Part shown: positions 1-5,105 of the stretch, piece after piece
Position numbering within the stretch: position 1 is the first letter of the stretch
Layout: every line of letters starts with the position of its first letter
Source of the DNA: an uncultured Oscillospiraceae bacterium
GTDB taxonomy: Bacteria > Bacillota > Clostridia > Oscillospirales > Acutalibacteraceae
Direction: 5' to 3'
Length of the DNA stretch: 5,105 nucleotides
Assembly: GCA_900542375.1 (NCBI GenBank)
Contig: UQNI01000093.1
Coordinates: 1 to 5,105 of the forward strand
Made by a program: the position numbers and the translations under genes
Notes under the pieces: model-generated
Databases searched by the model: none
Seen by the model: only the letters and a program-made list of their open reading frames with translations
Told to the model about the DNA's origin: nothing

Positions 1-1450
1 AAGTTTTATTGTTGCGGGTTTATGCCGTATATTCAAACAGGACGGATACCGTGTAGCACCTTTTAAATCTCAAAACATGGCGCTGAACTCCTATATTACA
101 TCAGAAGGACTGGAAATGGGTCGCGCCCAGGTCATGCAATGCGAAGCGGCGGGAATTGCTCCGTCCGTGCTTATGAATCCTATCTTACTGAAACCCACCA
201 ATGATATTGGTTCCCAGGTAATTGTCAACGGTGAAGTAATAGGAAATATGAGCGCAAAAGATTATTTTTCTTATAAAAAACAATTAGTTCCTCATATTTT
301 AGAAGCTTATCATACACTTGTAGCACAATATGACATCATTGTGATAGAAGGTGCAGGCAGTCCTGCGGAAATCAATTTAAAACAGGAAGATATCGTCAAT
401 ATGGGTATGGCGGAACTGGTAAATGCTCCTGTACTTTTGGCCGGAGATATTGACCGCGGCGGCGTATTCGCTTCCCTTTACGGTACTGTTATGCTGTTGG
501 AGAAACAGGAACGCCGCCGAATCAAAGGATTAATCATCAACAAATTTCGAGGGGACAAATCTATTTTAGAACCGGGACTGGACATGCTTACCAAATTGAC
601 CAATATTCCTGTTCTGGGTGTACTTCCCTATATGAATGTGGATATCGACGACGAGGACAGTCTAAGTGAACGCTTTCATTCCAAACAATCCGAGCACAGT
701 TTATTGGATTTGGCAGTAATAAAACTACCACGCATTTCGAACTTTACAGATTTTCACCCGTTTGAATATCTTGAAGGCGTTTCTCTGCGTTACGTTACTT
801 CTTCTGCACAATTGGGAAACCCCGACTGTATCTTTCTGCCTGGTACAAAAAATACCATGGCAGATTTAAAATGGCTGCGGGAAACTGGTTTGGAAGCCTG
901 CTTGAAAAAACACGCTGCGTGCGGTAAACCTATCTTTGGAATTTGCGGGGGTTATCAAATGCTGGGACAATCTATCAGCGACCCTTACCATGTAGAAGAA
1001 GGTGGAGAAATCCGCGGCATGGAGCTATTGCCCATTACCACTATGTTTGACCAAAAGAAAACTCGTACACAAATAAGCGGTCGTTTTGAACAGGTGAACG
1101 GTATCTTTTCCAATCTTGCTCATTTACCTTTTCATGGATACGAGATTCACATGGGTAAAACACACAGTGCCCAGTTCGTTCTTCCCCTAACATTATTGAA
1201 AAATAGAAATGCAGATGGAGCACAAAAAGATAACATATACGGTACATATGTACACGGTATTTTTGATGATACTTCTGTTGTAAATGCAATCATACAAAGT
1301 TTGCTAAAAGCGAAAGGAATCAACGATAATACTATAAAAATAATAGATACAAAGAAATATAAAGAAACTCAATATAATATTCTTGCAGATACCATGAGAC
1401 AGAATATGGATATGAAACAAATCTATGATATATTGGAGGGAACAATATGA
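1..1450 (+). CDS. cobQ: Cobyric acid synthase (CobQ/CbiP), 5'-truncated by the window edge
   Basis: This enzyme makes adenosylcobyric acid by ATP- and glutamine-dependent amidation of four side-chain carboxylates (b, d, e, g) of adenosylcobyrinic acid a,c-diamide, in the cytoplasm. The reading frame is open from base 2 and begins SFIVAGLCRIFKQDGYRVAP, the segment that directly follows the GKS of the N-terminal P-loop, so the true start lies roughly 15-20 codons upstream and the ATG at 77 is internal. Visible family motifs are SQNMALNS (bases 68-91), EGAGSPAEINL, DIDRGGVFASLYGT and INKFRGD in the CbiA/dethiobiotin-synthetase-like domain. A class I glutamine amidotransferase domain follows, with nucleophile Cys in FGICGGYQMLG (codon 944-946) and catalytic His in TYVHGIF (codon 1253-1255). 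About 482 residues are visible, so the protein is close to the usual length of about 500. The stop overlaps the next start (ATGA). No defect is seen, and the assignment is secure. Confidence 0.96.
   Translation, partial: SFIVAGLCRIFKQDGYRVAPFKSQNMALNSYITSEGLEMGRAQVMQCEAAGIAPSVLMNPILLKPTNDIGSQVIVNGEVIGNMSAKDYFSYKKQLVPHILEAYHTLVAQYDIIVIEGAGSPAEINLKQEDIVNMGMAELVNAPVLLAGDIDRGGVFASLYGTVMLLEKQERRRIKGLIINKFRGDKSILEPGLDMLTKLTNIPVLGVLPYMNVDIDDEDSLSERFHSKQSEHSLLDLAVIKLPRISNFTDFHPFEYLEGVSLRYVTSSAQLGNPDCIFLPGTKNTMADLKWLRETGLEACLKKHAACGKPIFGICGGYQMLGQSISDPYHVEEGGEIRGMELLPITTMFDQKKTRTQISGRFEQVNGIFSNLAHLPFHGYEIHMGKTHSAQFVLPLTLLKNRNADGAQKDNIYGTYVHGIFDDTSVVNAIIQSLLKAKGINDNTIKIIDTKKYKETQYNILADTMRQNMDMKQIYDILEGTI
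1435..1440 (+). promoter_or_regulatory. Ribosome binding site of cobO
   Basis: GGAGGG lies inside the last codons of cobQ, 6 bases before the ATG at 1447. It supports that start and points to re-initiation by ribosomes ending cobQ at the overlapping ATGA. Confidence 0.8.
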
Positions 1451-1971
1451 AAGGCTGCACACATATTTACTTTGGAGACGGAAAAGGAAAAACTACCGCC
1501 GCTATGGGGCTTGCCATTCGTGCGGCAGGCAACGACAAAAAAGTGTTTATCATACAATTTTTAAAAGGCGGTCCTACAGGAGAATTAAAAATATTACTTC
1601 AGCAGCCGAATATTACCATATTACGCGGAAAACCCAATACACCATTTACATGGAATATGACAGAAGAACAAAAGAAAGAGATCACTGCATATCAAACACA
1701 GCAATTAAAACAAGCCATACTCCATGCACAAAACAGTCAATGCGATTTGCTGATTTTAGACGAAATTATGGCAAGCTATAATCTAGATTTGATTGACAAA
1801 GATATGCTAAAAGAATTCATTCTAAATAAACCGGAAGCTTTGGAATTGGTATTAACCGGCCGTGACCCTGCGGATTACATGATAGAAGCAGCCGACTACG
1901 TAACAGAAATGAAAAAAATAAAACATCCTTTTGATGCAGGCATTCCCGCACGTTTGGGAGTAGAATGGTAG
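1447..1971 (+). CDS. cobO: Cob(I)yrinic acid a,c-diamide adenosyltransferase (CobA/CobO/BtuR family)
   Basis: The enzyme transfers the 5'-deoxyadenosyl group from ATP to the reduced cobalt of corrinoids, for de novo synthesis and probably also salvage. The 174-residue protein has the family's P-loop GDGKGKTTA at residues 10-18, the FIIQFLKGG strand at 35-42, a Walker-B-like LLILDE at 101-106, TGRDP at 137-141 and the diagnostic C-terminus ADYVTEMKKIKHPFDAG (149-165) followed by a short IPARLGVEW tail. It lacks the N-terminal extension of about 20 residues found in the enterobacterial enzyme, as is usual in Gram-positive members. The start overlaps the cobQ stop by 4 bases and has a GGAGGG site upstream. 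Being placed between cobQ and cbiC links it to de novo synthesis. The BtuR-type fold is clear and distinguishes it from the unrelated PduO and EutT adenosyltransferases; only the choice among the names cobA, cobO and btuR is arbitrary. Confidence 0.95.
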   Translation: MKGCTHIYFGDGKGKTTAAMGLAIRAAGNDKKVFIIQFLKGGPTGELKILLQQPNITILRGKPNTPFTWNMTEEQKKEITAYQTQQLKQAILHAQNSQCDLLILDEIMASYNLDLIDKDMLKEFILNKPEALELVLTGRDPADYMIEAADYVTEMKKIKHPFDAGIPARLGVEW

Positions 1972-1974
1972 GTG
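1970..1974 (+). promoter_or_regulatory. Ribosome binding site of cbiC
   Basis: AGGTG overlaps the TAG stop of cobO (1969-1971) and lies 4 bases before the ATG at 1979. It is weaker than the other sites in the window. Only 7 bases separate the two genes, so coupled translation is likely. Confidence 0.55.
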
Positions 1975-1978
1975 CTTT

Positions 1979-2617
1979 ATGAATATTCAATTAGAACATA
2001 TATCGCCCAATCAAATTGAACAACGCAGTTTTGAGATTATATCAGAAGAATTAGGCGATATGAGATTGGACCCTGAACAGGAGCCGATTATCAAACGCTG
2101 TATTCACACTTCTGCGGACTTTGATTATGCAAAAAATCTTGTGTTTTCTCCCAATGCAGTTCAATGCGCAAAAGAAGCATTAAAAAAAGGCGCCTGTATT
2201 GTAACAGACACCCAAATGGGAAAGTCAGGAATCAACAAAGCGGCACTGGCGAAACTTGGCTGCGACGTATTTTGTTTTATGTCCGATGAAGATGTTGCGA
2301 ACACAGCAAAAGAGCAAGGTACGACCCGTGCTGTTGCCAGCATGGATAAAGCGGTGACCTTAAATCGTCCGACCATATTCGCAATCGGTAATGCGCCCAC
2401 CGCGTTAATTCGTTTATACGAACTGATACAGCAGGGGTTACAGCCTGAATTCATCATTGGCGTACCTGTTGGATTTGTCAATGTAGTAGAATCCAAAGAG
2501 CTTATTTTAAGTACACAAGTGCCATACATTATAGCACAGGGACGAAAAGGCGGCAGCAATATTGCCGCCGCCATATGCAATGCATTATTGTATAGCATTA
2601 CAGGAAGAGATTCCTAG
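1979..2617 (+). CDS. cbiC: Precorrin-8X / cobalt-precorrin-8 methylmutase (CbiC/CobH)
   Basis: This enzyme moves the methyl group from C-11 to C-12 of (cobalt-)precorrin-8, giving (cobyrinic) hydrogenobyrinic acid and completing the corrin ring. The 212-residue protein has the expected length (about 210). The catalytic histidine sits in IHTSADF as His43, the same number as the active-site His described for CobH. Other conserved blocks are IVTDTQM (74-80), GNAPTAL (137-143), GVPVGFV followed by ESKE (161-174) and the terminal GRKGGSNIAAAICNALL (188-204). The anaerobic (cobalt-early) substrate, and so the name cbiC rather than cobH, is inferred from the likely anaerobic Bacillota host, not from this protein. 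It is the last gene of the operon, with a terminator 24 bases past the stop. The upstream cbi genes that would supply its substrate are outside the window. Confidence 0.95.
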   Translation: MNIQLEHISPNQIEQRSFEIISEELGDMRLDPEQEPIIKRCIHTSADFDYAKNLVFSPNAVQCAKEALKKGACIVTDTQMGKSGINKAALAKLGCDVFCFMSDEDVANTAKEQGTTRAVASMDKAVTLNRPTIFAIGNAPTALIRLYELIQQGLQPEFIIGVPVGFVNVVESKELILSTQVPYIIAQGRKGGSNIAAAICNALLYSITGRDS

Positions 2618-2640
2618 TATTACTTTCCTTTTGCAGAACG

Positions 2641-2676
2641 AAACAGATGAAATTAGGTTTCATCTGTTTTTATTTT
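2641..2676 (+). terminator. Rho-independent terminator at the end of the cobalamin operon, possibly bidirectional
   Basis: AAACAGATGAAA (2641-2652) and TTTCATCTGTTT (2658-2669) form a perfect 12-bp stem around the 5-base loop TTAGG, followed on the plus strand by TTATTTT (2670-2676), a good U-tract. It lies 24 bases after the cbiC stop. The minus strand also folds, but its tail (CGTTCTGC) is poor in U, so termination in that direction should be weaker. The right arm doubles as the 3' end of the permease gene, whose TAA stop (2655-2653) lies in the loop. Confidence 0.85.
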
Positions 2677-3375
2677 GCGCAATACCAGCAGGATAGTCAC
2701 AACTGCTATGACAAAAATAAGCACCATAGGCCACAAATTTTGAAAACCAAAACCATAATCCAGCATCAATTGATAACCCCACGCAGCAGGAAATATCATT
2801 CCAATCCATCTTAACACATCCGGTAAAAAATCGATGGGAAACATAATTCCTGACAGCATAATAGAAGGTAAAAAGACCAATTGAGAAATCATAGTGACTT
2901 TTGCTTGCTTTTTCATCACCAAACCTAAAATACTGCCAACGCTCAGTGATATCATAATAAAAATAATCAACGATATAAAATAGAAAACAGATTGATTCGG
3001 CAGTTTTGCCCCAAATGCAAACGGAGCAATTGCGTATATCATAACAGACATGAGCAATAAGTGAATCATTGCAGAGAAAGTGGTTGTGAGCAATCCAAAA
3101 TAGACAGGTATCCCGTTTGCTTTATAAACTTTTTTCATACCACTGCCATATATTTCTACCAAAGACGGCGGTAAACCAATTAATGCGCCCATGGATGCCC
3201 CCATCACTGTCATAGCGGGAACTAAGGTATCTTTTGATTCCGGCATGATAGAAGTAAAAATCCCTCCCATGATAGCGAAAAATAAAAGAGGAACCATATA
3301 GCAGGTAATCAGCAGCGTCTTGCTTCTTATGTCCAACTTCCACTGTAATGCAATTCCATATAGCAATGCTTTCAT
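2653..3375 (-). CDS. ABC-2 type transporter permease
   Basis: This is the membrane subunit of an ABC exporter of the ABC-2 (DrrB-like) family and presumably dimerises to pair with the ATPase encoded just upstream. The 240-residue protein has six hydrophobic segments, at about 20-43, 51-75, 93-118, 129-153, 160-182 and 214-233. The ABC-2 signature is visible after the fifth segment, at about 174-199: LSGIMFPIDFLP, a short amphipathic stretch, then FPAAW. The N-terminus (MKALLYGIALQWKLDIRSKT) is the usual cytoplasmic helix and the tail is short and charged. The start overlaps the ATPase stop (ATGA) with an AGAGGGAG site 7 bases upstream. The ABC-2 family includes drug, antibiotic and polymer exporters, and nothing in this sequence identifies the substrate. 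The final codons lie within the terminator hairpin of the facing operon. Confidence 0.9.
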   Translation of the reverse strand: MKALLYGIALQWKLDIRSKTLLITCYMVPLLFFAIMGGIFTSIMPESKDTLVPAMTVMGASMGALIGLPPSLVEIYGSGMKKVYKANGIPVYFGLLTTTFSAMIHLLLMSVMIYAIAPFAFGAKLPNQSVFYFISLIIFIMISLSVGSILGLVMKKQAKVTMISQLVFLPSIMLSGIMFPIDFLPDVLRWIGMIFPAAWGYQLMLDYGFGFQNLWPMVLIFVIAVVTILLVLRKIKTDET

Positions 3376-4187
3376 TTTCCATCTCCCTCTACAAATTGAA
3401 TAAAGTGCTGCTCCAATGTTCCCCTGTCTATCTGAATATCCAGTATGGTAATACCTTTCTGACGGTACTCTTCCAATAGGGTGATTAGAGCATCCCCTAT
3501 ATTATCAACCACAAAGTTTTGGTCTCCTTGATTGGTTTTTATGAAAAGATGATAACGCTTTCCTATTTTTTCTGTCAGTTGTTCTACCGTGCCGCAAAAG
3601 GCAATCCTGCCTTCATGTAAAATAGCGATACGGTCGCACAAACTTTCCACTTCCGCCATATCGTGGCTGGCTAATACGATTGTCTTCCCCTGTTCTTTCA
3701 GCATTCGTATATGATGATGCAGTGAGATTTTTCCTTGCACATCTAATCCTGCTGTTGGTTCGTCCAAAAAAAGAATTTCAGGCTGGCCGACCAAAGCCAA
3801 TGCAAGGTGCAATCTTCGTTTTTGTCCGGTGGACAATTCCGTATATTGTTTTTTTGATAATTGCTCAATACCGAGCGCCCCAATCATTTCATCATCTTTA
3901 TCCGTTTGGTTCCATTTTGCGGCCAATTGAAGTGCTTCCATGGGTTTGATATGCGCAGGTAACGACGCTAACTGAAGTTGAATGCCTACTTTACCGTTTA
4001 CGGTAATGTCGCCTTTGTCATATCTGCGCAATCCTTCAATGCATTCCAATGCTGTGGTTTTACCTGAACCGTTTACACCCAATAATCCAAAAATTTCTCC
4101 CTGCAAGATACAGCAAGAAATATCATGTAAGACAATATGATTCCCATAAGATTTTTGTAATCCGCAAATTTCAATTGCATGGCTCAC
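3372..4187 (-). CDS. ABC transporter ATP-binding protein (CcmA/DrrA-like)
   Basis: This is the cytoplasmic ATPase subunit that powers the permease encoded immediately downstream. The 271-residue protein has a complete nucleotide-binding domain: Walker A GVNGSGKTT (37-45), Q-loop GIQLQ (68-72), signature LSTGQKRRL (118-126), Walker B ILFLDEP with Asp142 and catalytic Glu143, D-loop GLD (147-149) and switch His175 in ASHDM. About 65 further residues (roughly 205-271) form the C-terminal extension typical of DrrA-like ATPases that work with ABC-2 permeases. The start is GTG (4187-4185), overlapping the merR stop as GTGA. No ATG lies in frame nearby, and a near-consensus AGGAGGGA stands 6 bases upstream, so GTG is well supported. 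All catalytic residues are present, so it should be active. The substrate is unknown; export is inferred from the ABC-2 partner. Confidence 0.93.
   Translation of the reverse strand: MSHAIEICGLQKSYGNHIVLHDISCCILQGEIFGLLGVNGSGKTTALECIEGLRRYDKGDITVNGKVGIQLQLASLPAHIKPMEALQLAAKWNQTDKDDEMIGALGIEQLSKKQYTELSTGQKRRLHLALALVGQPEILFLDEPTAGLDVQGKISLHHHIRMLKEQGKTIVLASHDMAEVESLCDRIAILHEGRIAFCGTVEQLTEKIGKRYHLFIKTNQGDQNFVVDNIGDALITLLEEYRQKGITILDIQIDRGTLEQHFIQFVEGDGK
3383..3390 (-). promoter_or_regulatory. Ribosome binding site of the ABC-2 permease
   Basis: Read on the minus strand, AGAGGGAG lies 7 bases before the ATG at 3375-3373, inside the end of the ATPase gene. It confirms the start at the ATGA overlap. 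Confidence 0.75.
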
Positions 4188-4984
4188 GGCTGTCCCTCCT
4201 GAAACGGATTGATACCCAAATTCTTAAAATAAATCTCTAAAGCAGGCTCCATAAATGCATTTACATCCATTTGTTTTTTCTGCCATTGACCGTTTGGGTC
4301 CTCTACAGTTCCAACATCCATTAACTGGGGCAGCATACTCATATCTCCGTCTGTGAATTCCATAATCATTCCCCAAAATTCTTTTGCAATCTGCTGCCCT
4401 TTTTCACTTTCGGGAGGCACCTGTTCTTTTTGATACTGCAATACTTTATCTTGCAATTTTGTAAAGTGTTTGATAAATGTAAGCCCGCTTTCCTTATCAA
4501 AACGATTGCGTATATGGTCAAGCATTGTATCGTCAAAATGTTTGATGAGCCAATAAAAATCATTTTTCATTTGCAGGTTGACGATAATATCCGCATATTT
4601 TTTAAAATTGACCGATTGCATTTGAAGCACTTCTTCTTTCAGGGCTTCCAGCTCTTTTAAAGACTGAGATAAACATTCAATTTTATCTCTCACAACTGCC
4701 GCTTGTTCTGAGAGGACTCGCGCAACCTCATCCGGAGTATCAAGAGATATCAAACGATTTTTAATATCCCCCAATGAAAAACCCAAATGTTTTAAAGATA
4801 ATATTTGGTGCAGCTGAATCATATCCTTATCCGTATAAAGTCGCCGTCCCCCCTCACTCTCTGCCGATGGCGTAAATAAACCTTCTTTGTCGTAATACTG
4901 CAAGGTGCGTACAGAAACGTTCATTTTCTTGGCAACTTCTCCTACTGTCATGTAACCCTGAGGAATCGCTTTGTTTTTCTTCAT
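4184..4984 (-). CDS. MerR family transcriptional regulator with a large C-terminal domain that may bind a ligand
   Basis: This is a DNA-binding regulator, probably controlling its own promoter and hence the exporter genes that follow. The N-terminal MerR winged helix spans about residues 11-80: YMTVGEVAKKMNVSVRTLQY, then YDKEGLFTPS and GGRRLYTDKD. A heptad-like helix at about 83-124 should form the antiparallel dimer coiled coil. Residues 125-266 form a large C-terminal domain with EFWGMIMEFTDGDMSML (202-218), which resembles the TipAS drug-binding fold seen in TipA-like MerR proteins; that is a resemblance by eye only. The protein contains a single Cys (104), so the cysteine metal site of MerR, CueR or ZntR is absent and an organic effector is more likely. 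The start at 4984 is favoured over Met12 by the AGAGGTGAT site. The stop overlaps the ATPase start (GTGA). Confidence 0.9.
   Translation of the reverse strand: MKKNKAIPQGYMTVGEVAKKMNVSVRTLQYYDKEGLFTPSAESEGGRRLYTDKDMIQLHQILSLKHLGFSLGDIKNRLISLDTPDEVARVLSEQAAVVRDKIECLSQSLKELEALKEEVLQMQSVNFKKYADIIVNLQMKNDFYWLIKHFDDTMLDHIRNRFDKESGLTFIKHFTKLQDKVLQYQKEQVPPESEKGQQIAKEFWGMIMEFTDGDMSMLPQLMDVGTVEDPNGQWQKKQMDVNAFMEPALEIYFKNLGINPFQEGQP
4193..4200 (-). promoter_or_regulatory. Ribosome binding site that decides the GTG start of the ABC ATPase
   Basis: Minus-strand AGGAGGGA is a near-perfect match to the 16S rRNA tail. It lies inside the last merR codons (Gln-Glu-Gly-Gln-Pro) just before the GTG at 4187, which explains why a non-ATG start is credible here. 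Confidence 0.8.
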
Positions 4985-4990
4985 ATTGAA

Positions 4991-4999
4991 ATCACCTCT
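4991..4999 (-). promoter_or_regulatory. Ribosome binding site of merR
   Basis: Minus-strand AGAGGTGAT is strongly complementary to the 16S rRNA 3' end and lies 6 bases before the ATG at 4984. It fixes the translation start and rules against the internal Met12. Confidence 0.85.
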
Positions 5000-5006
5000 T
5001 TATTAT

Positions 5007-5037
5007 AGTATAAAACATTACGCCGCGTCACAAGCAA
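5007..5037 (-). promoter_or_regulatory. Predicted merR-ABC operon promoter with a MerR-type 19-bp spacer
   Basis: On the minus strand, TTGCTT (5037-5032, -35) and TATACT (5012-5007, -10) are separated by 19 bp. A second pairing, TTGTGA (5033-5028) with TATAAT (5007-5002), has a 20-bp spacer. Both exceed the normal 17 bp, and spacers of 19-20 bp are a known hallmark of promoters that MerR proteins switch on by twisting the DNA. With the first pairing, transcription would start about 15 bases before the merR ATG. This is a prediction from base patterns only. Confidence 0.5.
5018..5030 (-). promoter_or_regulatory. Candidate MerR operator dyad within the promoter spacer
   Basis: TGACGCGGCGTAA on the minus strand contains ACGC and GCGT arms around a central G, plus one outer T/A match with one mismatch between. 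It is a GC-rich island in AT-rich DNA and lies wholly between the predicted -35 and -10 hexamers, where MerR dimers bind. The dyad is short and its centre is about 2 bp off the spacer centre, so the exact operator may be longer or shifted. Confidence 0.4.
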
Positions 5038-5045
5038 GTACCTTA

Positions 5046-5074
5046 TGGAAATATTTTGTGAAACTATATTTCCA
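5046..5074. repeat. Perfect 9-bp inverted repeat upstream of the merR promoter
   Basis: TGGAAATAT (5046-5054) and ATATTTCCA (5066-5074) are perfect inverted arms separated by 11 bases. The repeat lies about 62-90 bases upstream of the merR start and just upstream of the predicted promoter. A second, shorter pair, TGTGAA/TTCACA (5057-5062 and 5076-5081), interleaves with it. It may be a binding site for another regulator, or belong to a gene beyond the right edge. No U-tract makes it a convincing terminator. The rest of 5075-5105 is AT-rich with nothing else recognisable. Confidence 0.4.
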
Positions 5075-5105
5075 ATTCACATATCATAACTGTTTCAATA
5101 AAATA

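Noticed and set aside
77..79. ATG at 77 as the start of cobyric acid synthase
   Set aside because: The frame is open back to base 2 and encodes conserved CobQ sequence that directly follows the P-loop; this Met is the internal one in SQNMALNS. The gene is cut by the window edge.
1425..1781. Plus-strand open frame overlapping cobQ and cobO
   Set aside because: It is a +1-type shadow of cobO, very rich in Arg, Tyr and Lys and with no recognisable domain, while the cobO frame carries every adenosyltransferase motif.
2549..2569. GC-rich inverted repeat GGCGGCA/TGCCGCC near the end of cbiC
   Set aside because: It arises from the Gly-Gly-Ser and Ala-Ala-Ala codons of a conserved CbiC motif, has no U-tract after it and does not sit at a gene boundary, so a coding coincidence is the simpler reading.
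2161..2598. Minus-strand open frame of 145 codons opposite cbiC
   Set aside because: It is the shadow of a highly conserved gene: the translated product resembles no family I recognise and the plus-strand frame carries all CbiC motifs.
2602..2615. Small hairpin AGGAA/TTCCT at the cbiC stop, as a terminator for the minus-strand operon
   Set aside because: The stem has only 5 bp and no U-tract follows on the minus strand; the 12-bp hairpin at 2641-2669 is far stronger.
4430..4660. Plus-strand open frame opposite merR
   Set aside because: No ribosome binding site or recognisable protein features; it lies entirely within the well-supported MerR coding sequence.
4985..5105. Cobalamin riboswitch or other structured leader RNA in the only intergenic region
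   Set aside because: The region is too short, AT-rich and lacks anything like the B12-box; any riboswitch for the cobalamin operon would lie left of this window.
1..5105. Mobile element, CRISPR array, tRNA or defence system
   Set aside because: No transposase or integrase, no direct-repeat array, no tRNA-like fold and no toxin, nuclease or defence domains were seen; all six genes belong to well-known families.

Overview
This window looks like a piece of a moderately AT-rich Bacillota (Firmicutes) chromosome, most likely from an anaerobe of the Clostridia or a relative. The reasons are strong GGAGG-type ribosome binding sites before most genes, AT-leaning codon use, an anaerobic-type cobalamin gene (CbiC) and a MerR/ABC-2 exporter cassette of a kind common in that phylum. 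The genus cannot be named from the sequence. The DNA is almost fully coding: six genes in two convergent blocks, with only about 120 bases of non-coding DNA at the right end.

Left block, plus strand (1-2617): the last three genes of a cobalamin (vitamin B12) biosynthesis operon. Cobyric acid synthase (cobQ/cbiP) is cut by the left edge inside its P-loop. It overlaps the corrinoid adenosyltransferase (cobO/btuR) by 4 bases, and 7 bases later comes precorrin-8X methylmutase (cbiC). The pathway order is CbiC (ring rearrangement giving cobyrinic acid), CobO (adenosylation), then CobQ (amidation to adenosylcobyric acid), so gene order is not pathway order. A perfect 12-bp hairpin with a T-rich tail ends the block at 2641-2676.

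Right block, minus strand (4984 down to 2653): a compact regulator-exporter cassette, merR then ABC ATPase then ABC-2 permease. Each stop overlaps the next start by 4 bases (GTGA, then ATGA), so translation is probably coupled. The MerR protein has a normal winged-helix domain, a coiled coil and a large C-terminal domain that may bind a ligand and is perhaps TipAS-like. The transporter it probably controls is a DrrA/DrrB-type exporter or efflux pump of unknown substrate. The upstream region holds a promoter with the long 19-bp spacer typical of MerR-controlled promoters and a GC-rich dyad inside the spacer, which fits autoregulation.

The two blocks meet tail to tail. The terminator hairpin is shared: its right arm is also the last codons of the permease, and the permease stop codon lies in the loop. 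I see no mobile element, CRISPR array, RNA gene or riboswitch. I did not find a clearly new biological system; the points most worth checking are the MerR-type control region, the unknown substrate of the exporter and the terminator embedded in coding sequence.
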